From Caulobacteraceae bacterium (lineage in GTDB: Bacteria; Pseudomonadota; Alphaproteobacteria; Caulobacterales; Caulobacteraceae): a stretch of 64,000 bases of DNA. The position numbers were made by a program, and so were the translations under genes. The stretch is taken from assembly GCA_030446805.1 (NCBI GenBank), contig JAUJMO010000001.1:1427480-1491479 (forward strand), in the 5' to 3' direction. The notes under the pieces were generated by a model. It did not search any database. It saw nothing but the letters and a program-made list of their open reading frames with translations, and was not told the origin of the DNA. Shown piece after piece: positions 9,033-17,734 of the stretch (the first letter of the stretch is position 1; every line of letters begins with the position of its first letter).

Positions 9033-9551
9033 TTACAAGCCCCTGGTGCGGCCCGAGCTGTGCCCGCCGTTGCGGTAAAGGATGTCGGTGGCGATTTCGC
9101 TGGAAACGCCCGCGGAGCTGCTGTCGACCGAGACGAACACGCCTCCTTGATTGACGCGGTCCTCGTAATAGCGGGCATCGTCATCGCTGACGCCGTGCTT
9201 GGAAAGCAAGCCGGACAGACCGCCAGCGGCGGCCCCTAAGGCCGTGCCGGTCAGGGCCGCACCGCCAACGGCGGCTTCGGCGATGGCGCCTGCGGCCACG
9301 AGCGGGCCCACGCCAGGAATAGCCAAGGCGGCGACGCCCAGAGCTGCACCGGCGCCGGCTCCCAGAGCTCCTTTAGACAGCACGCTGCCGACCTTCTCGC
9401 CGGCCCCGTCGGTCTCGGAAGCCTTTCCGCCCCCGTCTTCATTGCGGGCGATCAGCGAGATGGCGCGATCCTGGACTCCGGCGGATCGGAGTTCGGCGAC
9501 GGCTTGATTAGCTTCCGATTGGCTGTCGAACGCGGCGGATGCGATGTTCAT
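9033..9551 (-). CDS. YflT/general-stress-type Gly/Ala-rich protein
   Basis: The 172-residue protein begins with MNIASAAFDSQSEANQAVAE, typical of the YflT-like heat-stress domain (a ferredoxin-like strand-helix unit), and then has a central Ala/Gly-rich hydrophobic stretch of about 60 residues (GAGAGAALGVAALAIPGVGP) of the glycine-zipper type. It ends with a second structured segment (DDDARYYEDRVNQGGVFVSV). Such proteins are stress-induced and membrane-associated in other bacteria; the exact role is unknown. The start ATG at 9551 is preceded by AGGAGACTTCCT (AGGAG about 7 bases upstream). Confidence 0.7.
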   Translation of the reverse strand: MNIASAAFDSQSEANQAVAELRSAGVQDRAISLIARNEDGGGKASETDGAGEKVGSVLSKGALGAGAGAALGVAALAIPGVGPLVAAGAIAEAAVGGAALTGTALGAAAGGLSGLLSKHGVSDDDARYYEDRVNQGGVFVSVDSSSAGVSSEIATDILYRNGGHSSGRTRGL

Positions 9552-9660
9552 AGGAAGTCTCCTGAAGCACGGCTAATTAGCCGTAGCCCACCAACCCGCC
9601 CGACTCTCCCTTGTTCCCAGCACGTTCGTAGGTCGTCCGACTGTCCGCTTCTGGCGGATT

Positions 9661-9780
9661 CTGTTGAAAAAGTCGGAGCAGGAACTCTCGGCGACTATTA
9701 GCTGAGGTCTCCGTAGGCGCGAACGCAATTGCTGGTATGCTGGCGCTAGTTCAAAGGCTCGGAACGGACTTTTTCAACAG
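9661..9780. mobile_element. 120-bp MITE-like element with IS5-type ends
   Basis: CTGTTGAAAAAGTC at 9661-9674 is repeated as a perfect inverted copy, GACTTTTTCAACAG, at 9767-9780, enclosing 92 bases with no coding capacity. The end sequence resembles IS5-family termini. No clear target-site duplication is visible in the flanks. A mother transposase is not present in the window. Confidence 0.65.
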
Positions 9781-9821
9781 TATCCAGTCAGAAGCGGACG
9801 CCTCAGTGAAGCTCACCCTGG

Positions 9822-10019
9822 TCAGAGCTGATCGCACAGCTCACGCCATTCCCGCATCAGTTTGGCGACCTGCCGCCTGGCCGTTTTCGCCTCCTTCGTG
9901 TGCAGGCCCGTCCGGTAGCGACCGTGCGCTGGTCCCTTCAGGGGCACGACAACGACGTGCCTCGCTCCGGGGGATGGCTGAGTCGGTTCGAGCGACAGCG
10001 CGGCGGTGGGCAGGTTCGC
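9822..10019 (-). other. Possible coding remnant, 65 codons, no start codon
   Basis: Between a TAA and a TGA the minus strand reads a protein-like sequence with VVVVPLKGPAHGRYRTGLHT followed by an amphipathic tail EAKTARRQVAKLMREW. There is no ATG, and only an internal GTG. It could be the 3' remnant of a gene cut by the neighbouring MITE insertion. I do not recognise a family. The rest of 9781-10191 shows nothing convincing. Confidence 0.2.
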
Positions 10020-10191
10020 TTATCGTCAGGAACGATCCCTACCGCGTCCGCAGCGGACATGACGGTCTCGAGATGCAGACCTTCGGTCGAAGCTCCAGCC
10101 AGCCCGCGCGGAAACGTCGCGCCTCGTCCAAGCATCTGTCAGGTGCTCGACGCATTGAGTCCTCCGCTGGGCGCATTGACAGGAATGGACG

Positions 10192-10851
10192 ATGAATTCG
10201 ACGCTGCGAAATCTGACGAGCGGGGCGGTCCTGGCTCTGGCGGTGAGCGGGCTGGCGGCCTGCGGCGGCGCTGAGGAAGAAGCGGCCGGGACGACTGACA
10301 CGGCGGCGACGGCCGAGGCTCCGGCCATGACCTCACCCGGTGCGGGCGCTACGGCGGCGGCCGAGGCGCCGACCGTGGGTGGCGCGCCCATGCTGCCGAC
10401 GCGCAACATTGTGCAGAACGCCTCGGAGGCGTCGAACCTGACCACCTTGGTGTCAGCCGTAACGGCCGCGGACCTCGGCGGCACGCTCTCTGGCGCGGGA
10501 CCCTTCACCGTGTTCGCCCCCACCAACGATGCTTTCGGCAAGCTGCCGGACGGCACGGTCGAGACCCTCACCCAGCCCGCTCAGAAGCAGAAGCTGACGG
10601 GCATCCTCACCTACCATGTGGTGCCCGGGAACCTGACCGCCGCTGAGCTGACCCGGCAGATCGAGGCCGGCGGCGGGACGGCTACGCTCACCACTGTGAA
10701 CGGCGCCAAGCTGACGGCCAAGGCCGCTAACGGCGGCGTCCAGTTAACCGACGCGGCTGGCGGCATGGCCATGGTGACGCAAGCCGACGTGACCCAGTCG
10801 AACGGTGTGGTCCATGTAATCGACACCGTTCTCATGCCCAGCCGTAGCTGA
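10192..10851 (+). CDS. Fasciclin (FAS1) domain lipoprotein
   Basis: The 219-residue product has a lipoprotein signal with lipobox LAAC (Cys about residue 24), then an 45-residue Ala/Thr/Glu-rich linker, then one FAS1 domain (about residues 72-216) with the H1 block GPFTVFAPTNDAFGKLP, the YHVVPG motif and the H2 block NGVVHVIDTVLMP. FAS1 domains mediate adhesion or protein-protein contacts at the envelope. It is complete and flanked by decayed IS sequence. Its codon use resembles the chromosomal background. Confidence 0.9.
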   Translation: MNSTLRNLTSGAVLALAVSGLAACGGAEEEAAGTTDTAATAEAPAMTSPGAGATAAAEAPTVGGAPMLPTRNIVQNASEASNLTTLVSAVTAADLGGTLSGAGPFTVFAPTNDAFGKLPDGTVETLTQPAQKQKLTGILTYHVVPGNLTAAELTRQIEAGGGTATLTTVNGAKLTAKAANGGVQLTDAAGGMAMVTQADVTQSNGVVHVIDTVLMPSRS

Positions 10852-10936
10852 CGTCCCAGGAGGTCTGCGGTTTGCGTGGGCCGGCGGGGACACCGTCGGC
10901 CCTTTCTATCCGTATAGGGTGCAAGGGCTGTAGGAT

Positions 10937-11335
10937 GGTCGGTGACGATCGTCTCGGGCCGGGCGCCCTGGTCGCGCAGCAGCTTGCGCAGGAGCTTTAG
11001 GGCCAAAGCCTTGTTGCGCCGCTGCTGGACCAGCATGTCCAACACCTCGCCTTCGTCATCGACAGCCCGCCACAGCCACATGCGCCGGCCGTCGATCTCC
11101 ACCACCATCTCGTCCAGGCGCCAGCGACCGGTCGGGGTACGACGACGCCCAGATTGCGCGCGATCAGCGGGCCGAACTTGATGGTCCAGCAGCGGATCGT
11201 CTCGTAGCTGACCTCGATCCCACGCTGGCCAGCAGCTCCTCCACGTCCCGGAAGCTCAGGGTGACGCGGAACCAGAGCCAGACGGCATGCCGGATGATCT
11301 CAGGCGGGAAGCGGTGTCGCTTGTACGAGATCGGC
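10937..11335 (-). pseudogene. Second IS6-like transposase, truncated and frameshifted
   Basis: The region is clearly homologous to 8390-8790, preserving MVVEIDGRRMWLWRAVDDEG and LVQQRRNK. Compared with that copy it has a 4-base deletion in the segment before the first catalytic Asp, a 1-base deletion near the GTG...AQRG segment, and it loses similarity at the second Asp (TIVTD), so the C-terminal catalytic Glu is gone. Its N-terminus keeps the intact PPEIIRHAVW reading that the first copy has lost. Confidence 0.8.
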
Positions 11336-11402
11336 CACACGCCCCAGCTCCCCAGCCGAGGCCGCCCGGAGAGGAACCAGGGCGCGGATCACCCGTTGAT
11401 TC

Positions 11403-11432
11403 GAGACAAGTTGCCGTCTGACTGACAGCACC
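11403..11432. repeat. IS end, copy 2
   Basis: The block starts GAGACAAGTTGCC and ends ACTGACAGCACC, with the same spacing and orientation relative to the transposase remnant as copy 1. Confidence 0.65.
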
Positions 11433-11511
11433 GCCACGCCCCCCCGCAGCTCGGCTCCACGCTCCGACATGAGCTAACCGCCGGGTAAGTCGGCCGAATT
11501 CGCCCTCTGGG

Positions 11512-11583
11512 ATCGCTTATTCATGCCCTCCTGATCGCCCGGAGGGAGCAAAAACCCGGACACCGTGGATCGCTCTCACAAGC
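11512..11583. repeat. Approximately 73-bp duplicated segment, copy A
   Basis: This segment (containing CGCCCGGAGGGAGCA and CACCGTGGATCGCTCT) is about 85% identical to 15858-15930. Copy A ends 16 bases upstream of the symporter start; copy B encodes the last residues of a LysR protein. It may mark a rearrangement between the two sites. Confidence 0.7.
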
Positions 11584-11599
11584 CCCCTGAAGATAGCCC

Positions 11600-12880
11600 A
11601 TGATGTCGCAAGCCGCTCGTATATTGATTGGGCTGGCGGCAGGGCTGCTGCTGGGCGCGGTGGGCGCCTGGGCTGGTTGGCCGCTTGACGCATCTCTCGC
11701 CGTCACCGGTGTGGTCGGCGGGCTGTGGCTAGACGCGCTCCGGATGACGGTGATCCCGCTCGTCTTCTCGCTGCTCGTCACCGGAATCGCTTCGGCGGCG
11801 GCGAACGCCAAAGCAGGGGGCGTGACCCGGCGCGCCTTGAGCCTCTTCGCGCTGCTGCTGCTGTTTTCGGCGCTACTGGGCGCACTCCTGGGGCCCGTGC
11901 TGCTCGGCGCTTGGTCGCCGCCGGCAGGCGCTCTCGCCGCGCTTCGAGCAGGGCTCGAGTTGGGTGAAACCCCGGAGATCCCGTCCGTGACGGACTGGTT
12001 CCGCGGCCTTGTCCCGACCAACGTGGTCTCCGCAGCGGCCGAGGGCTCCATCGTTCCCCTGACCATCTTCGCGCTGAGCTTCGGGTTCGCCGCGACGCGG
12101 CTGGCGCCCGAGAAAGCAGCGCCTCTGCTCGCGTTCTTCGACTCAGTCGCTGACACGATGCTGGTGATCGTTCGCTTCGTACTCCTTTTGGCTCCCATCG
12201 GGGTGTTTGCGCTGGCTTTCACCGTCGGCGCGAGGCTGGGCATCGGAGCTGGAGCGGTCCTGGCTCACTACGTCGTGGTGCAGATCGCGGTCACCCTCAT
12301 CCTGGCCCTTTCGATGTACCCCCTCGTGGTGCTGGCCGGGCGTTTGAGGCTGGCGGCCTTCGCCCGGGCCGTTGCTCCGGCTCAGGCCGTTGCAGCCAGC
12401 ACGCAGTCCTCACTGGCGTCCTTGCCGCCTATGTTGGCGGGCGCAGAACGACTGAATCTGGAGAGGGACGTACCTCCCGTCGTGTTGCCGCTCGCGGTCG
12501 GGCTTTTCCGGATCGCAGCGCCAGCTTCGATCGTGATCGTCATGCTCGCCATGGCGACGATGAGCGGGGTGGAAGTGGGCCCGACGCAGATCGCGATCGC
12601 CGCCCTGCTGGCGACGATCAACACCCTGGTGATCGTGGGCTTGCCCAATCAGGTGACGTTCTTCGCGGCCTATGCGCCGCCCGCGCTTGCGGTGGGGGTT
12701 CCGATCGAACTGTTACCCCTGCTCTTGGCCGTCGATACCATCCCCGACATCTTCTACACGGTCAGCAACGTTACGGCCGATCTTGCCGTGACGTCCGTCG
12801 TGGGGCGGAACGCGACCAAGAACGAGCCCCCTGGGGCTCTGTCAGACCAAATCAGCAGGGGCGTAACGGCGCGGCTCTAG
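11600..12880 (+). CDS. Dicarboxylate/amino acid:cation symporter (DAACS family)
   Basis: The 426-residue protein has eight or more hydrophobic helices and DAACS features: LRMTVIPLVFSLLVTGI in helix 3, VPTNVVSAAAEGSIVPLTIFAL, a Ser-rich hairpin-loop equivalent (STQSSLASLP) and the substrate/cation region DTIPDIFYTVSNVTADLAV. It imports C4-dicarboxylates or acidic/neutral amino acids with Na+ or H+; the specificity is not readable. The PNQVTFFAAYAPP segment differs from the usual PNS variant in glutamate carriers. The copy A repeat lies just upstream. The next gene is the HDAC-like pseudogene. Confidence 0.85.
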   Translation: MMSQAARILIGLAAGLLLGAVGAWAGWPLDASLAVTGVVGGLWLDALRMTVIPLVFSLLVTGIASAAANAKAGGVTRRALSLFALLLLFSALLGALLGPVLLGAWSPPAGALAALRAGLELGETPEIPSVTDWFRGLVPTNVVSAAAEGSIVPLTIFALSFGFAATRLAPEKAAPLLAFFDSVADTMLVIVRFVLLLAPIGVFALAFTVGARLGIGAGAVLAHYVVVQIAVTLILALSMYPLVVLAGRLRLAAFARAVAPAQAVAASTQSSLASLPPMLAGAERLNLERDVPPVVLPLAVGLFRIAAPASIVIVMLAMATMSGVEVGPTQIAIAALLATINTLVIVGLPNQVTFFAAYAPPALAVGVPIELLPLLLAVDTIPDIFYTVSNVTADLAVTSVVGRNATKNEPPGALSDQISRGVTARL

Positions 12881-12982
12881 GCGCCAGCGCAGGACCGCCT
12901 CACCGAAAACGAGCTCTGACAGGGCCGGCCGGTGGGGCCCGCGCGCATAGCGCACCGGCCTCGGAGCCGCTAGGCAGCGGTC

Positions 12983-14190
12983 ATGCTCAAGGTCTTTGAT
13001 CCGCGTCAGCTGGTCCACGCCCCGGCTCGGGAGCTCCACAACGGGGGCTGGATGGACCATGTGGACACGCCGGCTCGCGCCCAGGCCGTCCTGGCCGCCA
13101 TCAGCAGAGTGAGGCCGGCGCGGGACTTCGGGCTCGGACCGATCGGGCGTGTGCACGCCCCCGGCTATCTGACCTTCTTGGAGACGGCGCACGCACGTTG
13201 GATCGAGGCGGAGCGATCCGGGGACGCGATCGGCTACACTTGGCCTGTGGTTGCGCGCCGGGCGCTCAGGCTCGAGCGGATCGACGCCCTTCTCGGCCGC
13301 TACAGCTACGACGCCGCGACTCCCATTGCTGCTGGCACGTGGGAGTCGGCCTACTGGGGAGCCCAAGCGGCGCTAACTGCGCTGCAGCCGCTGCTCGTGG
13401 GCGCTGAGCGCGCCGCCTTCGCGCTATGCCGGCCCCCGGGACACCACGCGGGAACGGACTACCTGGGCGGCTACTCCTACCTCAACAATGCGGCGATCGC
13501 GGCGCGAGCGGCGGTCGACGCCGGGCATGGGCCGGTGGCGATCCTGGATGTGGACTACCATCACGGCAACGGCACCCAGGACATCTTCTGGGAGGGAGGC
13601 TCTTCACCTCCATCCACGCCGATCCGGACGGACTACCCCTCTTCTGGGGCCACTCCATGAGCACGGGGCCCACGCGACGTCAATCTGCCCCTGCGACGTG
13701 GGACAACGGCGGGGCTGTACCTCGCCGCGGTTGACCAGGCCCCGGCCACGGACTACCCCTTCTTCTGGGGCCACCCTGATGAGCACGGGGCCGGCGAAGG
13801 GGAAGGCGCGACCCTCAATCTGCCCCTGCGACGTGGGACAACGGCGGGGCTGTACCTCGCCGTTCTTGACCAGGCCCTGGAGACGATGGCCCACCGCAGG
13901 CCCTAGCGGAGACGATGCGCCGCCTTCGGTTGCCGAAGCTGCTTGTGGTCTCGTTTGGCGCGGACACTTGGGAGGGGGACCCGATTTCCTTCTTCAAGAT
14001 CGCCACGACGGACTACCCCATCGTCGGGGAGCGGATCGCTCGCTGAACCTTCCAACGCTGATCGTCATGGTCGTACGCCGTCCAGGCCTTGGGGAGACGC
14101 TTCGTCCGGTCCAGGTGATCTTCCTGAACGCCGTCCAGGCCTTGGGTGAGAACGTTTCGGGGTTCTCTGGCGGGATTCCCAGAAACCTGA
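12983..14190 (+). pseudogene. Histone deacetylase/acetylpolyamine amidohydrolase family gene, multiply broken
   Basis: The first 200 codons are an intact HDAC-superfamily N-terminus: RPPGHHAGTDYLGGYSYLNN and the zinc/charge-relay segment ILDVDYHHGNGTQDIFW. After residue 205 the frame breaks. LFTSIHADPDGL, SFGADTWEGDP-like, FFKIATTDYPIVGERI, LPTLIVM and ALGENVSGF segments then follow in shifting frames to about 14190. A segment of roughly 110-125 bases is present twice in tandem (about 13632-13737 and 13749-13876, both with the core CAATCTGCCCCTGCGACGTG), and GCCGTCCAGGCCTTGG also occurs twice (near 14077 and 14131). The active site is split, so no deacetylase can be made. Confidence 0.85.
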
Positions 14191-14247
14191 ACTTGGAATC
14201 GCCGTTTTCGGCTTTGTTCGCGGAATCTTGATGGTCTGACAACGCCG

Positions 14248-14943
14248 TTAAACGGGTGTCGCCGACGCCCGCAGGTCCTCTAGCCAGAAGCCGGCCCGCT
14301 CCGCTTCGCCTTCATGCTCGGGCTCACGCCAGGTCTCCAGCAACGCCGCGGCATACCAGTCGCGCATGGCAGGGAGACTGCGGACGCGTTCGGCGTAGGC
14401 TGCGGCGGGCTCGCTCAAGGCGAGGCTGTAGATTTGGGCTCGGAACGTGACGGGTGCGAAAAATGCGTCCACGGCGGTGAACCCCTCTCCTGCGAGGAAC
14501 GGCCCGCCGAAGCTGCTCAGCCCCTCGCACCAGAGCTCATCAATTCGGTCGATGTCGCGCGTGAGCGCGGGCGCGACGTGGTCGAGCCGGACGCGAATAC
14601 CCAAGCTCATGGGGCAACGCTCGCGCAGGCTTCCGAAGCCTGAGTGCATCTCGGCGGCTGCACAACGCGCCCAGGCCCGGGCCTTTGCGTCTATCGGCCA
14701 AACGCCAGGATGATGCTCGGCGATGTATTCCGCGATGGCGAGGGTGTCCCAGACGACGAAGCCGTCGTCGATGAGGCAGGGCAGTTTGCCCGAGGGCGAG
14801 AAGCGGCGAAACCCGCCCGCCTCCGAGCGGCTCCCAAGGGGCACAAGTTGCTCCTGGAACTCGATGCCGAGCGTGCGCATGAGCAACCAGGGTCTCAGTG
14901 ACCAGGACGAGTAGTTCTTGTTCGCGATGTAGAGGGTGTACAA
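14248..14943 (-). CDS. Glutathione S-transferase family protein
   Basis: The 231-residue protein has a thioredoxin-fold N-terminus (MYTLYIANKNYSSWSLRPWLLM, with a Ser-rich active-site loop at residues 11-14), the glutathione-binding cis-Pro strand SGKLPCLIDDGFVVWDTLAIAEYI, and an all-helical C-terminal domain. The pattern is close to the zeta/yfcF-like bacterial GSTs; the substrate is unknown. The start is a TTG at 14943. It is convergent with the HDAC-like pseudogene. Upstream (14944-15272) no gene is evident. Confidence 0.85.
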   Translation of the reverse strand: MYTLYIANKNYSSWSLRPWLLMRTLGIEFQEQLVPLGSRSEAGGFRRFSPSGKLPCLIDDGFVVWDTLAIAEYIAEHHPGVWPIDAKARAWARCAAAEMHSGFGSLRERCPMSLGIRVRLDHVAPALTRDIDRIDELWCEGLSSFGGPFLAGEGFTAVDAFFAPVTFRAQIYSLALSEPAAAYAERVRSLPAMRDWYAAALLETWREPEHEGEAERAGFWLEDLRASATPV

Positions 14944-15272
14944 GCTCGTCTCCTGTTTGATCCTGGCGTGGGCATTCTCAGAGCTGCTTTTCGTTCAGGC
15001 CTGCCTGCGAAGAGGCGAGAGCGGCGGCCGGGTGCTAAACCTTGATTGCGCTTCAGCGCGCGCCTTCTGCCGCCTCCCGGGTGCGAGGCCGCCATTGCGG
15101 AGCCCGCGCCCTTTCTCATCGCTCTGACAACGCCGCAGCGAGCACTACGCCGGTTGGGAACGATACGCGGCTTGACCCGCGAACGACAGGCGCAGGGGCG
15201 AGGCCCTGCAGAAACGAGACGACGGAACGCTTCTCGCCCCAGCCTGTTTCCGGCGGGAAGAAGGACCAAGCC

Positions 15273-15677
15273 ATGCACGCTCAGGAGATCATCAGCCGCC
15301 ACCCCGACGTCCGCGGAAACACCAACGCGGCCCTGATCCGCTGTATCGAAGAATGCTTCGATTGCGGCCAGATTTGCACCTCCTGCGCCGACGCCTGCCT
15401 GGGCGAAGACATGGTCCAGCAGATGAAGCAGTGCATCCGGGCCTGCCTGGATTGCGCCGATGTCTGCCTGGCCACCGGTACGACCGCGAGCCGCCGGACC
15501 GGGAGCAACGAAGACGTTATCCGGCGCATGCTCGAGGCCTGCGCCGCCGCCTGCGCCGCCTGCGCTCAGGAATGCGAACAGCACGCCGCCCATCACGACC
15601 ATTGCCGAATCTGCGGCGAGGCCTGCCGCCGTTGCCAGCATGCCTGCCGCGACGCCCTGCAAAGCATGCAGGCCTAA
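15273..15677 (+). CDS. Cys-rich four-helix-bundle copper-binding protein (Csp/DUF326 type)
   Basis: The 134-residue protein carries 19 cysteines, spaced along helices as CxxxC and CxxC pairs (CIEECFDCGQICTSCADAC, CIRACLDCADVC, CAAACAACAQEC, CRICGEACRRCQHAC), with HHDH in the last loop. That is the signature of the copper-storage proteins whose four-helix bundle is filled with Cu(I). No signal peptide is present, so it is of the cytosolic (Csp3-like) type. AAGGA lies 8 bases before ATG 15273. Its copper role fits the cupredoxin lipoprotein and multicopper oxidase elsewhere in the window, but they are not linked. Confidence 0.88.
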   Translation: MHAQEIISRHPDVRGNTNAALIRCIEECFDCGQICTSCADACLGEDMVQQMKQCIRACLDCADVCLATGTTASRRTGSNEDVIRRMLEACAAACAACAQECEQHAAHHDHCRICGEACRRCQHACRDALQSMQA

Positions 15678-15857
15678 CCCGACCCGAGAAGATCGTTTTG
15701 AAGACGCTAGTTTCCGTCGCGCTCGCCCGACCGGGGCCACCGCCGGAGCAGCCGCCGCCCAGGGGTATCAGGCCGCCCAGCCCGCCCCCATGATCTAGCT
15801 GGTTCGCGCCCAGGTTCACGGGCCGTAGATGCCCCTCCAGCCCGCTTCTCCCTGTGC

Positions 15858-15930
15858 GATCGCTTAGCCCTGCCCTCTTGGATCGCCCGGAGGGAGCACA
15901 AACGCGGCCACCGTGGATCGCTCTAACAAG
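15858..15930. repeat. Approximately 73-bp duplicated segment, copy B
   Basis: It matches 11512-11583 and overlaps the final codons and stop of the LysR gene, so the LysR C-terminal tail is encoded by repeat sequence. Confidence 0.7.
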
Positions 15931-16814
15931 GCCCTCAGCAGCCATCGCCCAGCAGGGCCAAGAGCCCGATCACTCCGGTGAGCTAGGGCCGCTGGCAGCT
16001 TGGGCATCCTGTCGGCTCCGTCCCAGCTCCGCGGCTTCAGCCGGACTAGGCGCCCTTCATCCAAGTCAGCCTGGACCATGTGGACAGGCATGCTGCCCCA
16101 GCCGAGCCCGGCGAGCAGCATGGCGTGCTTCGCGCCGAGATCAGCGATCCGCCAGGTGCGGACGGCCGTCACTCCGTAGTCCTTGCCCTTCGTCAAGGAC
16201 GACCGGTCGGTGAGCACCAGTTGAACATGCTCGCGCAGGACCTCGGGGACGAGCTCCCCCTTCACGTAAGCCAGCGGGTGGTCCGGGGCGGCCACCGGCA
16301 CCAGCTCGATCTCGCTCACCCGGGTGCGCTCCAGTCCCGGGAAGTCGCTTGCAAACACGGTCACGATCCCGAGGTCCGCCGCCCCGTCCAGCAGCATCTG
16401 GACGGCGGCCCCTAGCGTCTCAACGCCCACCCGCGTCTGCACCGAAGGAAACTGCGCCTGAAAACCCGTGAGCGCCTCCACTAGGGTCGCCATCGGGAAC
16501 ATGGAGTCCACGACCAGCGACAGCTCCGGCTCCAGCCCGCCGGCGATCCCGCGCGCTTGGACAGCGAAGCCGTCCGCCTCCTCCAGGATTCGGCGCGCAC
16601 GCGGCAGAAGGGCCCGACCGGCCTCGCTCAGTGCAGGGCGATAGGCGCTGCGGTCGAACAACCCGGTCCCGACCTGCTCCTCCAGCTTCTGGATCGCATA
16701 CGTCACGGCTGACTGGGCGCGGTTCATGCAGCGCGCGGCGGCCGAGAAGCTCCCCGCCTCGACCACGGAGACGAAAACACGGAGCTGATCGAGCGAGAGA
16801 CCTTCCACCTTCAT
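15864..16814 (-). CDS. LysR-family transcriptional regulator
   Basis: The 316-residue protein has the N-terminal winged helix-turn-helix (LDQLRVFVSVVEAGSFSAAARCMNRAQSAVTYAIQKLE, cut here for length: residues about 7-46) and a LysR substrate-binding domain (about 90-295) with KGKDYGVTAVRTWRIADLG. The C-terminus extends slightly beyond the usual end and its last 20 residues come from the duplicated segment. It is divergent from the DODA dioxygenase gene with about 110 bases between starts, so regulation of that gene is likely; the co-inducer is unknown. Confidence 0.88.
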   Translation of the reverse strand: MKVEGLSLDQLRVFVSVVEAGSFSAAARCMNRAQSAVTYAIQKLEEQVGTGLFDRSAYRPALSEAGRALLPRARRILEEADGFAVQARGIAGGLEPELSLVVDSMFPMATLVEALTGFQAQFPSVQTRVGVETLGAAVQMLLDGAADLGIVTVFASDFPGLERTRVSEIELVPVAAPDHPLAYVKGELVPEVLREHVQLVLTDRSSLTKGKDYGVTAVRTWRIADLGAKHAMLLAGLGWGSMPVHMVQADLDEGRLVRLKPRSWDGADRMPKLPAALAHRSDRALGPAGRWLLRALLERSTVAAFVLPPGDPRGQG

Positions 16815-16827
16815 CGAAATATCCGAT
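16813..16827. promoter_or_regulatory. Candidate LysR box (T-N11-A) in the lysR/DODA intergenic region
   Basis: ATCGAAATATCCGAT is a dyad (ATCG/CGAT) that fits the T-N11-A consensus. It overlaps the LysR start codon and lies about 100 bases upstream of the dioxygenase start. It is a candidate autoregulatory or activating site. Confidence 0.35.
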
Positions 16828-16924
16828 AAAGATGTTGAGAACTATCCCAGTTTCATAGACGGCCTGAGCCCGCCATCTTTCGCCTCGAACGGGGTTGAAG
16901 CCCGGCTGCAAAGAGATGCACCTC

Positions 16925-17734
16925 ATGGCGGATCGTCTGCCGACCCTCTTCATCCCGCATGGCGGCGGCCCCTGCTTCTTCATGGACCCCAAGTGGGGCC
17001 TGCCCGCCGACGCCTGGGACCGTATGGCCGAGCACCTACGCGGCGTTGACGCCGCCTTGGGCGTCCGCCCGAAGACCGTGCTCGTCGTCTCCGGGCACTG
17101 GGAGACCGAGCTGCCCACGCTCAACACCGCCGAACGACCGGCCCTCCTGTTCGACTACTACGGATTCCCGGAGCACACCTACCGGCTGACCTACCCCGTC
17201 GCCGGCGCTCCGGCGCTGGCCCAGGAGGTTCGCCGGCTGCTGGCCGACGCCGGGTTCGAAAGCGACACGGACTGCGAGCGCGGCCTTGACCACGGGGTCT
17301 TCATCCCCTTCAAGCTGATCTACCCGGAGGCCGACGTGCCGGTCCTGCAGCTGTCGCTCCAGCGCGATCTGGATCCGGCCGTGCACCTCGCCATCGGCCG
17401 GGCACTGGCCCCGCTCCGCGAGCAGGACGTGCTCATCGTGGGCTCCGGCATGAGCTACCACAACCTGCGCGATTTCTTCTCGCCGCGAGGCGTTGAGCCC
17501 GCCGAGGCCTTCGACGCCTGGCTTGCCGAAACCCTGACCGACCGGGAGCCCGAGGCCCGGGATCGGAGGCTGCGGGCTTGGCGGGACGCCCCCGGCGCCC
17601 GCCAAGCCCATCCCGAGCCCGAGCACCTGCTGCCGCTCATGGTCGCGGTGGGCGCGGCCGGCGCCGATCAGGGGCGACGCACCTACCACGACCACATCGC
17701 CGGCAAGGCGCTCTCCGGCTTCCAGTTCGGCTGA
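16925..17734 (+). CDS. DODA-type extradiol aromatic-ring-opening dioxygenase
   Basis: The 269-residue protein belongs to the LigB/DODA superfamily (YgiD-like). Metal and catalytic histidines are visible in IPHGGGPC (residues 11-16), VSGHWE, GLDHGVFIPFKLIYP and EPEHLLPLMVA. The family opens catechol-type rings such as 4,5-DOPA using Fe(II), or Zn(II) in YgiD. ATG 16925 starts directly before the conserved LPTLFIPHGGG; an upstream in-frame ATG at 16895 would add ten residues. It is divergent from the LysR gene, its probable regulator. Confidence 0.88.
   Translation: MADRLPTLFIPHGGGPCFFMDPKWGLPADAWDRMAEHLRGVDAALGVRPKTVLVVSGHWETELPTLNTAERPALLFDYYGFPEHTYRLTYPVAGAPALAQEVRRLLADAGFESDTDCERGLDHGVFIPFKLIYPEADVPVLQLSLQRDLDPAVHLAIGRALAPLREQDVLIVGSGMSYHNLRDFFSPRGVEPAEAFDAWLAETLTDREPEARDRRLRAWRDAPGARQAHPEPEHLLPLMVAVGAAGADQGRRTYHDHIAGKALSGFQFG

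Noticed and set aside
9661..9780. The long inverted repeat as a transcription terminator
   Set aside because: The arms are 92 bases apart and match IS-type ends, so a mobile element is the better reading.
9737..10195. A 152-codon + strand frame across the MITE end
   Set aside because: It starts inside the element, has no family features, and the opposite strand looks more protein-like.
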